From NCBI RefSeq assembly GCF_003311635.1, contig NZ_QEXL01000002.1, forward strand, positions 186,001 through 250,000: a stretch of DNA of 64,000 nucleotides, given 5' to 3'. This DNA is from Novacetimonas cocois (GTDB lineage: Bacteria > Pseudomonadota > Alphaproteobacteria > Acetobacterales > Acetobacteraceae). The notes under the pieces were generated by a model. That model saw only the letters and a program-made list of their open reading frames with translations, was not told where the DNA came from and did no database searches. The position numbers were made by a program, and so were the translations under genes. Positions 33,886 to 43,370 of the stretch are shown piece by piece. Positions within the stretch are counted from its first letter, which is position 1; each line of letters begins with the position of its first letter.

Positions 33886-35737
33886 CAATAAATCCGGCGA
33901 TCACATCCAGCCCGCGGTTCCAGAAACCGGGGTCGGCCGCATCCAGCCCGAAGGGCGCCAGCAGTTCGCGATGCCGTTTCGTGCCGCCCGCGCGCAGCAT
34001 GTCCAGGTACTTGTCCTGGAATCCCGGATGCCCGGACTGAAACACATCATATAGGGCGTTCACAAGACAGTCTCCAAACGCATAGGCATAGACGTAGAAC
34101 GGCGAATGGATGAAATGCGGCACATATGTCCAGTAAACATCATATTCCGGCGCGAACTCGAACGCCGGGCCAAGGCTTTCGGCCTGTGTCTGGCGCCAGA
34201 TTTCGCCAATGCGTTCCGGCAGCAGCTCACCCGCGCGACGCTCATCATGCACCAGCGTCTCGAACCGGTAGAACGCGATCTGGCGCACGACGGTATTGAG
34301 CATGTCCTCCACCTTCGCCGCCAGCATCAGCCGCCGACGCGTGGGATCGGTCTGTGCGTCCAGCAGCGCGCGGAAGGTCAGCATCTCGCCAAACACGCTG
34401 GCGGTTTCAGCCAGCGTCAGCGGCGTGCCCGACATCAGGTATCCCTGCTGCCCCGCCAGCACCTGATGCACGCCATGACCCAGCTCATGCGCCAGCGTCA
34501 TCACGTCGCGCGTGCGACCGCGATAGTTGAGCAGGAGGTAGGGATGCGCCGAGGGCACGGTCGGATGAGCGAACGCGCCGGACGCCTTGCCCGGCACCGG
34601 TGGCGCGTCGATCCACGGATTGTCGAAAAACCGCCGCCCGATTTCCCCCATGCGCGGGTCAAACCCTTCATACGCGCCCAGTACCTGCGCGGTTGCGTCC
34701 TTCCATGGGACAAGGGGTTCCGCCTGCGTGGTCAGCGGCGCATTGCGGTCCCAGTACTGCAGCTTTTCCACGCCCAGCCATTTCGCCTTGAGCGCGTAAT
34801 AGCGGTGCGACAGCCGTGGATAGGAGGTCGTGACGGCCTGCACCAGCGCATCGACCACCGCGTCCTCCACCATGTTGGCGCAGTTGCGGGCCGATGTCGG
34901 GCGCGGGTAATGACGCAGCGTATCGGTAATGGCCTTGTCCTTGGCCAGGGTGTTCGTCACCAGCGAAAACAGCCGCAGCCGTTCCGTCAGGGTCTCCCCC
35001 ACCGCCTTCGCCGCGCGGGCGCGCACGTTCTGGTCGGACGAGGACATCCGGTCCAGCGCCGTGCCCAGCGTCAGATCTTCCCCATCCAGCGACACGCGCA
35101 GGCTGGCCATCGTCTCGTCAAACAGGCGGTTCCACGCGGCCGCCCCCGTGACGGATTTTTCATGCAGGACCGATTCGACCTCATCGGACAGCTGATAGGG
35201 GCGGAAAACCCGCAGGTCGCGGATGAACGGCTCCCAATGGGCCAGCGCCGGATCGGAAAGCTGCCGGGCGAGGACATCATCGGGGATGCGGTTCATCTCC
35301 AGCGTGAAAAACAGCAGGTGGGTGGAAATGGCCGTCAGGCGTTCGTTCACCGACTGGCTGAAGCGCGCGATCCGGGCATCGGCCGAATTGGCGGCGAACA
35401 GCAGCTGGGCATAGGACGCGGCCCGGCCCAGCACTTCGTCAATGCGCTGGTATTCCGCGATGGCCGATGCCACCGCCGCGCCATCCGCCTGCGCCAGTTT
35501 CCCGCGCCATGCCTGTGCGAAGGCACGCGAATCCTCATCCGCCTGCTCCAGGTCCGTCTGCAGGCGTGGCGATTCGGGGCTTTCATACAGGTCACGCAGG
35601 TCCCATCGCGGCAGGGTCTCGTCCCACGCCGACGCGGCGGCCCCATCCGCCCCTGCGTGCGCGGAGGATGGCGCGTGCGCGCCGCGCGTGAGGAAACGGG
35701 AAAAATACAGATCGGACATCGGACCAACACCAGTCAT
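33866..35737 (-). CDS. pepF: M3 family oligoendopeptidase (PepF type)
   Basis: A cytosolic zinc oligopeptidase cutting short peptides. The HEXXH is LAHELGHGVHQVLAGQQG, with the third ligand Glu in LAETASVFGEML about 25 residues on. The PepF N-terminal (WDLRDLYESPESPRLQTDL) and C-terminal (FEFAPEYDVYWTYVPHFIH, YVYAYAFGDCLVNALY) domains are complete. The ATG at 35737 has GGAGG nine nucleotides upstream. An open frame back to 35833 and a second ATG at 35719 were considered and rejected on that basis. It is the first gene of a unit with the ABC1 kinase; the strong gltB terminator lies upstream. Confidence 0.93.
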   Translation of the reverse strand: MTGVGPMSDLYFSRFLTRGAHAPSSAHAGADGAAASAWDETLPRWDLRDLYESPESPRLQTDLEQADEDSRAFAQAWRGKLAQADGAAVASAIAEYQRIDEVLGRAASYAQLLFAANSADARIARFSQSVNERLTAISTHLLFFTLEMNRIPDDVLARQLSDPALAHWEPFIRDLRVFRPYQLSDEVESVLHEKSVTGAAAWNRLFDETMASLRVSLDGEDLTLGTALDRMSSSDQNVRARAAKAVGETLTERLRLFSLVTNTLAKDKAITDTLRHYPRPTSARNCANMVEDAVVDALVQAVTTSYPRLSHRYYALKAKWLGVEKLQYWDRNAPLTTQAEPLVPWKDATAQVLGAYEGFDPRMGEIGRRFFDNPWIDAPPVPGKASGAFAHPTVPSAHPYLLLNYRGRTRDVMTLAHELGHGVHQVLAGQQGYLMSGTPLTLAETASVFGEMLTFRALLDAQTDPTRRRLMLAAKVEDMLNTVVRQIAFYRFETLVHDERRAGELLPERIGEIWRQTQAESLGPAFEFAPEYDVYWTYVPHFIHSPFYVYAYAFGDCLVNALYDVFQSGHPGFQDKYLDMLRAGGTKRHRELLAPFGLDAADPGFWNRGLDVIAGFIDELERT

Positions 35738-35841
35738 CGCAAGAGGCCTCCGCAAACGGGTCACGGAAATCCCGGGTTCCAGTAATGGAGAATCTAGTCC
35801 CTCTGCCCCGCCAGTGCGACCCCCTGATGCCACATTCCCTG

Positions 35842-35881
35842 AAAACGGACAGGGCCGGGGATAAAAACCCCCGGCCCTGTC
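35842..35881 (-). terminator. Rho-independent terminator of gltB
   Basis: GACAGGGCCGGGG (35848-35860) pairs perfectly with CCCCGGCCCTGTC (35869-35881), a 13-bp stem with an 8-nt loop. On the minus strand it is followed by CGTTTTC. It ends the gltD-gltB unit before pepF. Confidence 0.88.
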
Positions 35882-35935
35882 ACAATGTTTCCCGATACCG
35901 GGGCAGACGACGCCCCGGCGCGTCCCGGCCGCGCG

Positions 35936-38900
35936 TCAGGCGCTGCGGGGCAGTTCGACCGGGGCAAAGCCGATGACCCTGGCATATTCGCGCGGCACGA
36001 CATGCCAGAAACGCGGCAGCACCTTGTCCCAGTTATGCAGCAGCAGCTCGGCATAGCGGCTGCTGGTTTCGCGCACATGGGTTTCCACCTGTTCGCGCAG
36101 GGCGGCTTCCCATTTCGGGTCCTCGACACGGCTCCATGTCAGGGTGTCGGGATTGACCCGCTCCTCGAACGTGCCGCTTGCGTCATAGACAAAGGCCATG
36201 CCGCCGGTGAAGCCCGCGCCGAAATTGTCCCCGATTTCCCCAAGGATCACGACGAGGCCGCCCGTCATGTATTCGCACCCGTTGGAGCCACATCCCTCCA
36301 CCACGCCGATCGCGCCGGAATTGCGCACGGCAAAGCGTTCGCCCGCCTGCCCCGCCGCATACAGCGCGCCTGCGGTTGCGCCATACAGCACGGTGTTGCC
36401 GATGATGGCATTTTCGTTGGACACGAGGTTGGACGAAGGCGACTGCCGCACGATGATCGTCGCCCCCGACAGGCCCTTGCCGACATAATCGTTGGCGTCG
36501 CCCAGCACCTCGAGCTTGAGGCCCTGCACCGCGAACGCGCCCAGCGACTGCCCCGCCGAACCACGCAGGCGCACCGTCAGGTGCCCCGGAACCAGCCGGT
36601 CCATGCCGAACTGCCGCACGATGAGCGAGGAAATGCGCGTGCCGATCGCGCGATGCGTATTCTGCACGTTGTACTGCAGCTGCATCTTCTCCCCATGATC
36701 GAACAGGGGCCGCGCATCGGCGATCATCTGCGCATCCAGCGTCTCCGGCACCTCGTTGCGGCCTTCGCGCGTGCAGTAGCGCGCATGCGGCCCCGGATCG
36801 GCCTGCGCCAGCAGGGAATTGAGGTCGAGGTCATCGAGGTAGTCCGCCCCACGCAGCACCTGATGCAGGAGGTCGGTGCGGCCGATCACCTCGTTAAGCG
36901 TCGCAAAGCCGAGAGAGGCAAGGATGTTGCGCACGTCCTCCGCGATGAAGGAGAACAGGTTGATCACCTTCTCCGGCGTGCCTTCGAACTTGCGGCGCAG
37001 GTCCTCGTCCTGGGTGCACACGCCCACCGGGCAGGTGTTGGAATGGCACTGGCGCACCATGATGCAGCCCATCGCGACAAGGCTCGCGGTGCCGATCCCG
37101 AATTCCTCCGCCCCCAGCATGGCGGCGATCACCACGTCGCGCCCGGTCTTCAGCCCGCCATCGGTGCGCAGCTTCACCCGGTGGCGCAGGCGGTTGAGCA
37201 TCAGCACCTGATGCGCCTCGGCCAGGCCAAGTTCCCACGGCATGCCGGCGTACTTGACCGAACTCTGCGGACTGGCGCCTGTGCCCCCGCTATGGCCGGA
37301 AATCAGGATCGCGTCCGCCTTGGCCTTCGCCACGCCCGCCGCGATCGTGCCGATGCCCGAACGCGCCACCAGCTTGACGGTCACGGTGGCCTCCGGATTG
37401 ATCTGCTTGAGGTCGTAGATCAGCTGGGCCAGATCCTCGATGGAATAGATGTCGTGGTGCGGCGGGGGGGAAATCAGCGTCACGCCCGGCGTCGCATGAC
37501 GCAGCTTCGCGATCAGGCCCGTCACCTTGAAGCCGGGAAGCTGCCCGCCCTCGCCCGGTTTCGCGCCCTGCGCCATCTTGATCTCGATCTCGCGGCAGTC
37601 ATTGAGGTACTGCGCGGTCACACCGAACCGGCCCGATGCGATCTGCTTGATCGCGGACGACGCGTTATCGCCGTTGGAACGCGGCTTCGCACGGGCAGGG
37701 TCCTCGCCCCCCTCGCCTGAATCGGACTTCGCCCCGATGCGGTTCATCGCGATCGACAGCGTCTCGTGCGCTTCGGGCGACAGCGCGCCGAGCGAAATCC
37801 CAGGCGCGATCAGGCGCTTGCGCAGTTCGGTGATGCTTTCGACCGATTCCACCGCGATGGGCGTGCGCCCGCCCCGGAAATCGAGCAGGTCGCGCAACGC
37901 CACCGGCGGCTGGCGCCGCACCGCGTCGGCATAACGCTGGTAGATGGAGAAGCTGTCGGTCGCCACCGCCGTCTGCAGCATGTGGATCAGCGTGCCGTCA
38001 AAGGCATGCACCTCCCCCGTGCGGCGCAGCTTGTAACGTCCCCCCACCGGCAGGGATTCGATCTGGCGGTCCCATGCCTTTTCATGGAAGCTCAGCACAT
38101 TGCGCGCGATGCCCAGCAGGCCGATGCCCGAAATGCGCGAAGGCATGCCGGGAAAGAATTCCGCCGTCAGGGCGCGCGACAGGCCGATCGCCTCGAAATT
38201 ATAGCCACCGCGATAGGCCGCGACGACGGAAATGCCCATCTTGGACATGATCTTCAGCAGGCCCTTGTTGACGGCCTTGCGGTAACGCTCCACCGCCTCG
38301 CCAAAGGACATGTCGCCAAACAGGCCGCGACGGTGCCGATCGGCGATGCTTTCCTGCGCCAGGTACGGATTGACCGTCGTGGCCCCCACCCCGATCGTCA
38401 CCGCGATGGCATGGACATCCAGCGCCCCGGCCGACCGCACGTTCAGCGAGGTAAAGGTACGCAGCGACTGCCGCACGAGATGCGTATGCACCGCCGCCGT
38501 CGCAAGGATCATGGGGATATAGGCGCGTTCCGCCGACTGGTGTTCGTCGGTCAGGAAGACATGCGTGCATCCGCGCCGCACATGATCCTCCGCCTCCGTG
38601 CGGATGCGCGCAATCGCTTCGCGCAGCCCGGCCTCCCCGTCCGCCGCGGGGAAGGTGCAGTCGATGACGCAGGCATTGTCACCGCAGAACTCCCTCAGCG
38701 CCTGGAACTCGCCCGTCGTCAGCACCGGCGTCGGAAGCTGGAGCAGGTCGCACTGCGTCTCGCTTTCCTCAAGGATGTTGCCAAGATTGCCCAGACGGGT
38801 CACGAGGCTCATCACCCGGGTTTCGCGCAGGCTGTCGATGGGGGGGTTGGTGACCTGGCTGAAGGCCTGGCGGAAATAATGCGCAAGCCCGCGATAGCGC

Positions 38901-40474
38901 GTGGACAGCACCGCAAGCGGCGTATCGTCGCCCATGGAGCCGATGGCCTCGGCGGCATTTTCAACCATGGGCTGGAGGATGACCTCCAGCTCCTCCAGCG
39001 TGGTGCCGACCGCAAGCTGCCGGCGTCGCAGGTTCTCGCCCTCGTACAGGCTCAGCTCCCGGCTGCCCGCACGCACGAGGCAGGAGATGTCGCGCGTGCG
39101 CTTCACCCAGCCCGAAAAGTCCTGCCGCGCGGAGAGCATGTCCAGAAGCTGGTCATTGTTGTAAAGCCGCGCCTCCCTGAGGTCGAGCGCCAGCGACTGC
39201 CCCGGCCCGAGGCGGCCACGGCTGACGATGTCGGCCTCCGGCACCTTCACCATGCCGGTTTCCGAACCCACGATCAGCAGACCGCCCGACGTGATGGTAT
39301 AGCGCAGGGGCCGCAGGCCGCTGCGGTCCAGCCCGGCCAGCATCCACCGCCCGTCCGTCGCGCAGATCGCGGCCGGCCCGTCCCACGGTTCCATCACCGC
39401 GTTGCAGTACGAATACATGTCCTTGTGCCGCTGCGGCATGGCGGAATTGCCGCCGATGCTGGCGGGCACCATCAGGCAGCGCGCCATCGGCGCGTCACGC
39501 CCCGCAAAGGTCAGCAGTTCAAAGACATTGTCAAAGCACGCCGTATCCGACCCCTGCGCCTGCACCACGGGCTTGAGGTCATCCATGTACGCATCCAGCG
39601 CCGGATCGGCCAGCCGCGTCTCGTGGCTTTTCATCCAGTTGACGTTGCCGGAAATGGTGTTGATCTCGCCATTATGGGCAAGGCGGCGGAACGGCTGCGC
39701 CAGCTTCCATGTCGGGAAGGTATTGGTGGAATAACGCTGGTGATAGATCGCAAAGCGGCTGACGAAACGCGGGTCCAGCAGGTCGGGATAGAACTCCGTC
39801 AGATGCTCCGCCAGGAACATGCCCTTGTAGATCAGCGAACGGCACGACAGCGAACAGACATACAGGTCCACCTGGTTGGCGATCGCGCTTTTCTCGATCC
39901 GGCGGCGGATGACATACAGGTCTCGCTCGAACGCGTCTTCCTGCGTGCCGGGCGTGTTGCGGATCAGGATCTGTTCGATTTCCGGCCGCGTGGCGTTCGC
40001 CTTGTCCCCGATACAATCGGTGTTGATCGGCACCTGACGCCAGCCATAGATCGCATAGCCGAAGGCGAGGATCTCGCTCTCGATGATCTGGCGGCAGCGT
40101 TCCTGGGCCGCGATGTCGGTCTTGGGCAGGAAGATCATGCCCACCGCGATCTGGCTGTCCACGCTGGCGTCGCCGCCGATATGGATGGCATCGGCAAAGA
40201 AATCCTGCGGGATTTCGACATGGATGCCCGCGCCGTCGCCAGTCTTGCCATCCGCATCGACTGCGCCACGGTGCCATACGGCCTTCAGCGCGGCAATCCC
40301 CGCCTCCACCACGTCGCGGCGCGGCTTGCCGTCAAGGGCGGCGACCATGCCGACGCCGCACGCATCATGCTCCTGCGCAGGGTCATACAGGCCCGAAATC
40401 GCCTGGGCATTGTCATGCCATTCGCGCACAAAATCGTCCGTCGGGGCCGTGTGCTGTGCTGTGTGCTGGTCCAT
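35936..40474 (-). CDS. gltB: glutamate synthase (NADPH) large subunit
   Basis: GltB hydrolyses glutamine and reductively transfers the amide to 2-oxoglutarate. After a short propeptide the nucleophile is Cys39 (EHDACGVGMVAALDG), exposed by cleavage. Then come the type II amidotransferase domain, the central domain and the FMN barrel (VTLISPPPHHDIYSIEDLAQ, KLVARSGIGTIAAGVAKAKA). The 3Fe-4S cysteines are in CIMVRQCHSNTCPVGVC, and the C-terminal glycine-rich beta-helix (LRGSAGQSLGAFAVQGLKLE) closes the protein. Length 1512 is typical. It lies 5 bp after gltD in one operon and ends at a strong terminator. Confidence 0.98.
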   Translation of the reverse strand: MDQHTAQHTAPTDDFVREWHDNAQAISGLYDPAQEHDACGVGMVAALDGKPRRDVVEAGIAALKAVWHRGAVDADGKTGDGAGIHVEIPQDFFADAIHIGGDASVDSQIAVGMIFLPKTDIAAQERCRQIIESEILAFGYAIYGWRQVPINTDCIGDKANATRPEIEQILIRNTPGTQEDAFERDLYVIRRRIEKSAIANQVDLYVCSLSCRSLIYKGMFLAEHLTEFYPDLLDPRFVSRFAIYHQRYSTNTFPTWKLAQPFRRLAHNGEINTISGNVNWMKSHETRLADPALDAYMDDLKPVVQAQGSDTACFDNVFELLTFAGRDAPMARCLMVPASIGGNSAMPQRHKDMYSYCNAVMEPWDGPAAICATDGRWMLAGLDRSGLRPLRYTITSGGLLIVGSETGMVKVPEADIVSRGRLGPGQSLALDLREARLYNNDQLLDMLSARQDFSGWVKRTRDISCLVRAGSRELSLYEGENLRRRQLAVGTTLEELEVILQPMVENAAEAIGSMGDDTPLAVLSTRYRGLAHYFRQAFSQVTNPPIDSLRETRVMSLVTRLGNLGNILEESETQCDLLQLPTPVLTTGEFQALREFCGDNACVIDCTFPAADGEAGLREAIARIRTEAEDHVRRGCTHVFLTDEHQSAERAYIPMILATAAVHTHLVRQSLRTFTSLNVRSAGALDVHAIAVTIGVGATTVNPYLAQESIADRHRRGLFGDMSFGEAVERYRKAVNKGLLKIMSKMGISVVAAYRGGYNFEAIGLSRALTAEFFPGMPSRISGIGLLGIARNVLSFHEKAWDRQIESLPVGGRYKLRRTGEVHAFDGTLIHMLQTAVATDSFSIYQRYADAVRRQPPVALRDLLDFRGGRTPIAVESVESITELRKRLIAPGISLGALSPEAHETLSIAMNRIGAKSDSGEGGEDPARAKPRSNGDNASSAIKQIASGRFGVTAQYLNDCREIEIKMAQGAKPGEGGQLPGFKVTGLIAKLRHATPGVTLISPPPHHDIYSIEDLAQLIYDLKQINPEATVTVKLVARSGIGTIAAGVAKAKADAILISGHSGGTGASPQSSVKYAGMPWELGLAEAHQVLMLNRLRHRVKLRTDGGLKTGRDVVIAAMLGAEEFGIGTASLVAMGCIMVRQCHSNTCPVGVCTQDEDLRRKFEGTPEKVINLFSFIAEDVRNILASLGFATLNEVIGRTDLLHQVLRGADYLDDLDLNSLLAQADPGPHARYCTREGRNEVPETLDAQMIADARPLFDHGEKMQLQYNVQNTHRAIGTRISSLIVRQFGMDRLVPGHLTVRLRGSAGQSLGAFAVQGLKLEVLGDANDYVGKGLSGATIIVRQSPSSNLVSNENAIIGNTVLYGATAGALYAAGQAGERFAVRNSGAIGVVEGCGSNGCEYMTGGLVVILGEIGDNFGAGFTGGMAFVYDASGTFEERVNPDTLTWSRVEDPKWEAALREQVETHVRETSSRYAELLLHNWDKVLPRFWHVVPREYARVIGFAPVELPRSA

Positions 40475-40479
40475 TGTCG

Positions 40480-41934
40480 TTACTCCGCCGCTTCGGCGCG
40501 CACGGCCGCCACGGTCTCAAGCCAGCGGTGCATCTGCGCCGCCGCGTCCCGTCCATCGCGGATGGCCCACACCACAAGGCTGGCCCCCCGCACGATATCG
40601 CCCGCGGCGAACACGCCGGGCAGGCTGGTCATGAATGTCTGCCGGTCCACCATCAGGGTGCCCCAGCGCGAAACCTCGAGCTCCGGCTGCCCCCACAGGG
40701 TCGGCAGCGGTTCGGGGTCGAAGCCAAGGGCCTTGACCACGAGGTCGGCCTCCAGCGTGAAGGCGCTGCCTTCGACCGGCTCCACCGACTGCCGCCCGCT
40801 GGCGTCGGGCAGGCCGAGCTTCATGCGCACGGCGCGCACGCCGGTGACATGCCCATCGCCAAGGAAGGCCTCCGGCCCGGCGAGCCAGACGAACTCCACG
40901 CCTTCTTCTTCCGCGTTCTTCACCTCCCGCACCGAGCCGGGCATGTTGGCGCGGTCGCGGCGATACAGGCATTTTACCGACCGCGCGCCCTGCCGGATGG
41001 CGGTGCGTACGCAGTCCATCGCGGTATCGCCGCCGCCGATCACGACCACGGACTTACCCGCCGCGTTCAGCGCGCCGGATTCGTACTCCGCCACACTGTC
41101 GCCGAGGGAGACGCGGTTCGACGCGGTCAGGTAATCCAGCGCCCGCACGATCCCGCCCAGGCCCGCGCCGGGACCGCCGATATCGCGCGATTTGTACACG
41201 CCCGTTGTGATCAGCACCGCGTCATGGCGGTCATGAAGGGTGGAAAATGCGATGGTATCGTCACCGTCCACATCCGCGACCCCCCTGCCCAGATGAAAGG
41301 TGACGCCGGACTCCTCCAGCAGGCGATGGCGGCGCAGGACGATGTCCTTCTCCAGCTTGAAGCCGGGGATGCCATACATCATCAGCCCGCCGATGCGGTC
41401 ATAACGGTCATAGACATGGACCTGAAAACCAAGTTCACGCAGTTGCACGGCAGCGGCGAGGCCACCGGGACCGGCCCCGATGATGCCGACCGTCTGCGTG
41501 CGCTCGGCCACCGGACGTACCGGCCTGACCCAGCCCTGCTCGAACGCGGTGTCGGTGATGAAACGCTCCACCGCGCCGATGGTGACGCTTTCGAATCCCG
41601 GCTCGATCACGCAGTTGCCTTCGCACAGGCGGTCCTGCGGACAGATGCGGCCACAGATTTCGGGGAAGTTGTTGGTGGCGGAGGACACTTCATAGGCTTC
41701 CTCCAGCCGTCCGGCCGCCGTCATCATCAGCCAGTCGGGAATGTTGTTGCCCAGCGGACAGTGCACCGAACAGAAGGGCACCCCGCACTGCGAACAGCGC
41801 GAGGACTGGGTCTGCGCCTGCGTGAGGGGCAGTTCGTCATAGATTTCATTGAAATCCCGGCGCCGTGCCTCGGCAGGCCGCTTTTCAGGCTGCTCCTGCG
41901 CAACAGAGACGAATTTCAGCATGCGCTCGGTCAT
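40480..41934 (-). CDS. gltD: glutamate synthase (NADPH) small subunit
   Basis: GltD carries FAD and NADPH sites and two low-potential 4Fe-4S clusters that feed electrons to GltB. N-terminal cluster cysteines are seen in SSRCSQCGVPFCSVHCPLGN and CGRICPQDRLCEGNCVIE. The FAD motif GIIGAGPGGLAAAVQLRELG is near residue 150 and the NADPH motif VVIGGGDTAMDCVRTAIRQG near 290. The end (GVFAAGDIVRGASLVVWAIR) completes the FAD site. Length 484 is normal. It precedes gltB by 5 bp. The 155-bp leader (41935-42089) shows no convincing sigma-54 site. Confidence 0.97.
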   Translation of the reverse strand: MTERMLKFVSVAQEQPEKRPAEARRRDFNEIYDELPLTQAQTQSSRCSQCGVPFCSVHCPLGNNIPDWLMMTAAGRLEEAYEVSSATNNFPEICGRICPQDRLCEGNCVIEPGFESVTIGAVERFITDTAFEQGWVRPVRPVAERTQTVGIIGAGPGGLAAAVQLRELGFQVHVYDRYDRIGGLMMYGIPGFKLEKDIVLRRHRLLEESGVTFHLGRGVADVDGDDTIAFSTLHDRHDAVLITTGVYKSRDIGGPGAGLGGIVRALDYLTASNRVSLGDSVAEYESGALNAAGKSVVVIGGGDTAMDCVRTAIRQGARSVKCLYRRDRANMPGSVREVKNAEEEGVEFVWLAGPEAFLGDGHVTGVRAVRMKLGLPDASGRQSVEPVEGSAFTLEADLVVKALGFDPEPLPTLWGQPELEVSRWGTLMVDRQTFMTSLPGVFAAGDIVRGASLVVWAIRDGRDAAAQMHRWLETVAAVRAEAAE

Positions 41935-42024
41935 CGGGCTGCCCCTCGGGTCTGGAAATCATGCGAACGCACCCCTGTGCGCCTTTTGTGCGTCACACCT
42001 ACGCAAGGCGGGGGAGGAATAAAA

Positions 42025-42043
42025 GACAGTATTGCTGTCGTTT
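42025..42043 (-). terminator. weak hairpin with T-run after the NDUFA9-like gene
   Basis: GACAG (42025-42029) and CTGTC (42035-42039) form a 5-bp stem, followed on the minus strand by TTTT. The stem is short. It could instead be part of the gltD promoter region, as both genes share this gap. Confidence 0.35.
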
Positions 42044-42089
42044 TTACGGAAAATACACAAAATGGCGCTGCATGGCTTCTGAAATATCC

Positions 42090-43013
42090 TCAACCCGACC
42101 GAAAACGCGCCAGATATTGCGCAGCCATCATTTCCAGTGACACGGGCGTGATCCCCAGCAGGTCGAAGCCGCGCATCCCCTCCGCCACCACATTGTCGGA
42201 ACAGAGCATCGAAAGCTGATCGCGCGTCAGCACCCGGCCGGGCAGGCGTTCAAGGAACAGCGCCTGGATCCGCGCCAGCCACATCGGCACCGGCAGCACG
42301 GGACGCGGATGTCCTGCAGCGCCCGCGATCCATCGCACCATGTCCTCCATGCGCCATATGCGCGGGCCGCCAAGCTCGAAGATATCGCCCGCCGTGTGGC
42401 TGTCGCGCGCGATGCGGCGAATCGCCTCGGCCACGTCGCCCACGTACACCGGCTGGAAACGCGTCGCGGCGCCATAGACCGGCAGGACCGGAAGATAGCG
42501 CGCCATGCGCCCGAACATGTTGGTGAAATGATCCTCCGCCCCGAAGATGATGGAGGGACGCACGATCACGGCCTCTGCCATGTGGCGGACGACCTCCGCC
42601 TCCCCCAGTCCCTTGCTGCGGCCATAGGCGGAAACGGCCCCCGGCGCCGCGCCGATGGCCGACATGTGGATCAGCGCCCCCACCCCGGCGGACGCGCACA
42701 GGCGCGCGACGCGCCCGGCGCCCTCGACATGCACGGCGGTGAACGAGGCATGGCGCCCGGGGGCAAGGATACCGACCAGATTGACCACCAGATCGCTTCC
42801 CTCGATGGCTGCCACGCTCGAACGTTCCTCCAGCACGGAGGCATAGATGGGAACGATCTGCCCCACATCGCCCATCGGGCGCATCTGCGCCGCGCGGTCC
42901 GGGCGGCGCGACGCGACGCGCACCACGTAACCATCGCGCGCCAGCCGACCGACCAGATGCCGTCCCACAAATCCGGTCCCGCCAAAGACCGTTGCGACCC
43001 TGCGAATCCCCAT
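42090..43013 (-). CDS. NDUFA9-like atypical SDR (NAD(P)-binding) protein
   Basis: An extended/atypical short-chain dehydrogenase fold similar to the complex I accessory subunit NDUFA9. The dinucleotide motif ATVFGGTGFVGRHLVGRLA is at residues 7-25; the SDR Ser-Tyr-Lys region reads HMSAIGAAPGAVSAYGRSKG. RPSIIFGAEDHFTNMFGRM and the FQPVYVGDVAEAI segment are typical of this subfamily. GGAGAGG is seven nucleotides before the ATG at 43013. In alphaproteobacteria such genes are usually not within the nuo operon, and none of nuo is visible here. Function is unproven; a quinone-related or complex I role is family-based inference. Confidence 0.82.
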   Translation of the reverse strand: MGIRRVATVFGGTGFVGRHLVGRLARDGYVVRVASRRPDRAAQMRPMGDVGQIVPIYASVLEERSSVAAIEGSDLVVNLVGILAPGRHASFTAVHVEGAGRVARLCASAGVGALIHMSAIGAAPGAVSAYGRSKGLGEAEVVRHMAEAVIVRPSIIFGAEDHFTNMFGRMARYLPVLPVYGAATRFQPVYVGDVAEAIRRIARDSHTAGDIFELGGPRIWRMEDMVRWIAGAAGHPRPVLPVPMWLARIQALFLERLPGRVLTRDQLSMLCSDNVVAEGMRGFDLLGITPVSLEMMAAQYLARFRSG

Positions 43014-43218
43014 CTGGCGCCTCTCCTACCTGTTTTCCGCCCCGGCGTTCCACTCCGGCTTTTCAGGCCGGATTTCCGTGCCGGTCCGCGATCATGACGC
43101 ACCCGCGCCGTGCATGCACCTCATTCCGGCGGGATCGTCCGTCGTGCCGTAAAAAGGCCGTCCGCCGCGGGTGCGCAAAAAAAACGTCATCGAATTCAAA
43201 AAAATACACCAATCCCTG

Positions 43219-43247
43219 TTGACCGCGCGATGGGCTCAGACTAGAAA
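43219..43247 (+). promoter_or_regulatory. sigma-70-type promoter of tRNA-Leu
   Basis: TTGACC (43219-43224) and TAGAAA (43242-43247) are 17 bp apart, predicting a start near 43254, about 30 bp before the tRNA. The preceding stretch is A-rich (runs of A at 43183-43206), like an UP element. The spacer holds GGGCTCAGA, a perfect reverse complement of TCTGAGCCC at the tRNA 5' end. Confidence 0.75.
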
Positions 43248-43283
43248 CCGCTTCACACCACCCCGGCAACGGGGAGCCTCTGA

Positions 43284-43370
43284 GCCCAGATGGCGGAATT
43301 GGTAGACGCGCAGGTTTCAGGTACCTGTGGCCGCAAGGTCGTGGAAGTTCGAGTCTTCTTCTGGGCACCA
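43284..43370 (+). tRNA. tRNA-Leu (anticodon CAG)
   Basis: An 87-nt tRNA including encoded CCA. The acceptor stem GCCCAGA/TCTGGGC closes the cloverleaf. The D arm contains GGTAGACGC, the anticodon stem is CAGGT/ACCTG with loop TTCAGGT (anticodon CAG, 43318-43320), and there is a long class II variable arm. The T arm has GTTCGAGTC. It decodes CUG, the dominant leucine codon in such a GC-rich genome. A T6 tract follows two bases after CCA and may end transcription. Confidence 0.97.

Noticed and set aside
34106-35785. 559-codon plus-strand open frame opposite pepF
   Set aside because: Antisense shadow of a convincing M3 peptidase.
37766-41134. 1122-codon open frame on the plus strand opposite gltB/gltD
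   Set aside because: Lies wholly antisense to two certain genes; composition is His/Arg/Gln-rich nonsense typical of the shadow frame of GC-rich coding DNA.
41935-42089. Sigma-54 promoter for gltD-gltB
   Set aside because: No GG-N10-GC pair resembling the -24/-12 consensus could be found in the leader.
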